Positions 62,194 through 64,000 of a DNA stretch of 64,000 nt are shown in pieces. Position numbers and translations under genes: made by a program. Each line of letters begins with the position of its first letter. The first letter of the stretch is position 1. The notes beneath the pieces were generated by a model, which was given only the letters and a program-made list of their open reading frames with translations, was not told where the DNA came from and ran no database searches. The stretch comes from Magnetofaba australis IT-1. Lineage in GTDB: Bacteria > Pseudomonadota > Magnetococcia > Magnetococcales > Magnetococcaceae. The stretch is from NCBI RefSeq assembly GCF_002109495.1, contig NZ_LVJN01000019.1, forward strand, positions 641,614 to 705,613, given 5' to 3'.

Positions 62194-63179
62194 ATGACAT
62201 CAGCCTATGAGTCACTCAAAGAGTATTTAAGCAACCGGATGCGGATGAGCCACATCTACCAGCCGGTTATGATTCGTCAGATTCTTTTGAACGGTGATCA
62301 GATCACTCGGAGGGAGGCGGCCCAAGCTTTCTTGGCCGAGGATCAAAGTCAGATTGAGTATTATGAAAAGTGACCGCGCAAATGCCGGGTCGCGTTCTGG
62401 CTAACAACGGGGTGATAATAAAAACTGGTCAGAAATACGAATTTGCGGAGTTGTATCGAGGAGTTACGCCAGAGGAAAGAGCTGAGCTGATAGACCTTTG
62501 CACGCAAAAGCTTCAGGAGTATCTCGAGGGCCGCCCTGACCCTTGGAACCACCGGAGAAAAGGGAGTGGTTATATTCCAGGCAGCCTTCGCTACGACGTA
62601 CTTGCCAGGGCAAAAGGGCGCTGCGAAGCGTGTGGCGTGTCAGCAATGGAAAAAGCTCTGGAAGTTGATCACATTATCCCCCGAAATCATGGCGGAAAGG
62701 ATGATCCAGATAATTTGCAGGCGCTCTGCTACACCTGTAATGCGCAAAAACGGGACAGAGATCAGACCGATTTCAGAGAGGTTGCCCAATCTCTTCACCA
62801 TCGGGATGAAAGCTGTATATTTTGCGAGTTGGAAAGAATGCAGGAGGTTGATGGAGAGGGTTTGGCGTTTGTCTTAGAAGACAGTTTCCCTGTATCGATT
62901 GGCCATACATTGATTTTGCCCAGACGTCATGTCGCTGATTATTTTGATCTTTACCAACCTGAACGAAATGCTATGGAGCGGCTCCTGAAAGTTGCTAAGC
63001 AACGCCTCTCAGACAAGGATCCAATGATTAGTGGCTCCAACATTGGAGTCAATGTGGGGCAATCAGCCGGTCAAAGTGTTTTCCACGTTCATATGCATTT
63101 GATCCCTCGGCGAGATGGCGATCACCCTCAGCCCCGAGGGGGCGTGCGATCTGTAATTCCAGGCAAAGCAGACTATTGA
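62194..63179 (+). pseudogene. HNH nuclease-HIT domain fusion, split by a one-base frameshift
   Basis: The frame from ATG 62194 encodes MTSAYESLKEYLSNRMRMSHIYQPVMIRQIL...QSQIEYYEK and stops at 62373. A second frame from GTG 62370 continues ...MPGRVLANNGV, then an HNH domain (CEACGVSAMEKALEVDHIIPRNHGGKDDPDNLQALCYTCNAQK) and a HIT domain (CIFCELERMQ, and the HIT triad VFHVHMHLIPRR). Known relatives run QSQIEYYE-QITKNM-VGRVL in one chain, so the two pieces join exactly if one A is added to the A4 run at 62366-62369. Base composition is clearly more AT-rich than its neighbours. Both the HNH metal ligands and the HIT histidines are intact. Confidence 0.8.
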
Positions 63180-63228
63180 AGTGTGATGTGTACGATCTCA
63201 GCATCATTTTAACCCATCTATCACCAGC

Positions 63229-63254
63229 ACAACCCGGTCAATTGGCCGGGTTGT
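63229..63254. terminator. Hairpin between convergent genes
   Basis: ACAACCCGG (63229-63237) pairs perfectly with CCGGGTTGT (63246-63254) across an 8-base loop. The T-run is weak on both strands, so termination may be partial. Confidence 0.6.
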
Positions 63255-63277
63255 CTGCTTTTAGGTGCGTGGAAGGG

Positions 63278-63949
63278 TCAGTCTTCAACGATGCGGTAGA
63301 TCGTCCGTTTCCCTTGCTCATCGGTGACGCGCTCGCTGGTGACGTTGAGTCCAAGGCGTTTGCGCAGGGCGCCGGAAATAGCCCCGCGCAGAGTATTTCG
63401 ATTCCACGAAGTAGCGGCCTCAAGCTGTTCAATCGTTGCGCCTTCAGGGCGTTTCATCAGGGCGATCATGGTCGCCTGCTTTGAGTTCTCTCGGGGCTTT
63501 GGCGTGCGCTGTTTGGCAGCGACCATCCCGGCTTGGTAGGCGGCTTCCAGGGCGCTCTTGATGGCCCAGACAGCGCAGTCATGAAAATCCAAATCGTCTA
63601 AGCGCCGAGTCTCTAGCGTGTCGATGTCCAGGTGCTTAGAGGCGATCTCTTCGAAAAGCGCATCCGGCGCAATCGAAGAGCTGTCCGTTTGCGGCTCTGC
63701 GGGCTCTTCAGCTTGAGTCTGAGGCAGGAGCCGTTCTGGCGGCGTTTCGCCGATGGCCGCGTAGCCCGCAGCGTTGAGACGCCATTGTCCGTCATCCTCC
63801 TGCGTGATGACACCGTGCTTGGCCAAGGCGTTCACGATCTTGATCGCTGCGCCGCCCTTCATACGGTTGGGCAGGGGGTGGACCGCGCCATCTTCGCGCA
63901 GCGCGGCGTTGACGAGTACGGTGAGTTGGGGGCTGGTCATTTTGTTCAT
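63278..63949 (-). CDS. DUF3489-family protein
   Basis: A 223-residue protein starting MNKMTSPQLTVLVNAALREDGAVHPLPN at 63949, with AAGGAG seven bases upstream. The C-terminal ~70 residues (SKQATMIALMKRPEGATIEQLEAATSWNRNTLRGAISGALRKRLGLNVTSERV) are the DUF3489 winged-helix domain, often found near DUF2924 and serine recombinases. Here it lies at the other side of the element from those two. An acidic, glutamine-rich linker joins the two halves. Function unknown. Confidence 0.88.
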   Translation of the reverse strand: MNKMTSPQLTVLVNAALREDGAVHPLPNRMKGGAAIKIVNALAKHGVITQEDDGQWRLNAAGYAAIGETPPERLLPQTQAEEPAEPQTDSSSIAPDALFEEIASKHLDIDTLETRRLDDLDFHDCAVWAIKSALEAAYQAGMVAAKQRTPKPRENSKQATMIALMKRPEGATIEQLEAATSWNRNTLRGAISGALRKRLGLNVTSERVTDEQGKRTIYRIVED

Positions 63950-63960
63950 GATGGTCTCCT

Positions 63961-64000
63961 TCAAATCCATTCGTTGCCGATGCGGGGCAGCAGGTCGCCG
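63961..64000 (-). CDS. C-terminal tail of an unknown leftward gene (partial)
   Basis: On the minus strand an open frame enters from the right edge and ends GDLLPRIGNEWI-stop at 63963-63961, 12 bases before the DUF3489 start. This is too short to identify. The close spacing and shared direction suggest an operon with DUF3489. Confidence 0.35.
   Translation of the reverse strand, partial: GDLLPRIGNEWI

Overview
The window is GC-rich proteobacterial DNA. The mix of surface-sugar genes, many two-component and cyclic-nucleotide regulators, twin-arginine Fe-S oxidoreductases and sulfite-dehydrogenase-like molybdoenzyme sequence reminds me of marine alphaproteobacteria, possibly magnetotactic cocci (Magnetococcales). 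That placement is an inference from gene flavour only. About 39 kb is chromosome and about 25 kb (from just after a tRNA-Leu to the right edge) is an integrated phage-like element.

Chromosomal part, left to right. (1) 1-5 kb: the N-terminal part of a molybdopterin oxidoreductase reading leftward, a cyclic-nucleotide-binding protein with a perfect 18-bp repeat in its gene, a secreted protein, a TPR-sulfotransferase and a small membrane protein. (2) 5.4-10.4 kb: a rightward redox operon of an Fe-S aldo/keto reductase with a Tat signal, a DUF6599 protein, a Tat-secreted DUF362 protein and a NapH-like polyferredoxin membrane protein. (3) 10.4-13.4 kb: a decayed, AT-richer stretch with a strongly structured unexplained segment, a complete IS5-family element (13-bp inverted repeats, CTAG target duplication) and an IS1-family element. 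(4) 13.4-20.8 kb: a large polytopic membrane protein, htpG, a DUF429 protein and a hybrid histidine kinase. (5) 21-27.5 kb: a surface-polysaccharide block: galE, pseB, kdsA, a free-standing CBS-pair protein, kdsB, a radical SAM protein and a glycosyltransferase. kdsA-CBS-kdsB form a tight operon for KDO synthesis. (6) 27.8-38.8 kb: a GGDEF protein, oxyR divergent from a rubredoxin-reductase-like flavoprotein, a sensor kinase with a REC-HATPase regulator, a metallo-beta-lactamase-fold protein, another glycosyltransferase, an unknown protein and a CpdA-like phosphodiesterase.

The phage-like element starts after tRNA-Leu(CAA) at 38960-39046. Its left end carries a serine recombinase, a DUF2924 protein and two small partners, followed by a LexA/CI-type repressor and a full DNA topoisomerase III. 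A long rightward early operon (46.3-57.9 kb) contains a DGQHR/ParB-like protein, a DUF3102 protein, a Sak4-like ATPase, an ssDNA-binding-like protein, a helicase, an antirepressor-like protein, a Cas4/RecB-like nuclease, a TOPRIM-AAA primase/helicase, a RuvC-like resolvase, and others. Together they look like a self-contained replication and recombination kit. Then come a secreted endonuclease I, a four-gene overlapping lysis cassette, a terminase small-subunit-like gene, a ParB-methyltransferase fusion, a split HNH-HIT gene and a leftward DUF3489 gene. No capsid or tail genes are inside the window, so the element must continue to the right if it is a complete prophage.

The most unusual signals are non-coding. 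Four intergenic arrays of short perfect hairpins (8.7, 10.5, 25.4, 27.7 kb) share a common cap motif and one of two end modules, and their stems differ between copies by paired, compensatory changes. Inside the phage there are two clusters of repeated sites: GGGAATCTCAC inverted repeats at 45.5-45.8 kb and GTTCCC/GGGAAC sites with repeated 11-bp spacing at 56.4-56.6 kb. Three genes (IS1 insAB, the RuvC-like gene, the HNH-HIT gene) each appear to lack exactly one A in an A-run. This could mean frameshifting, mutation, or systematic homopolymer error.
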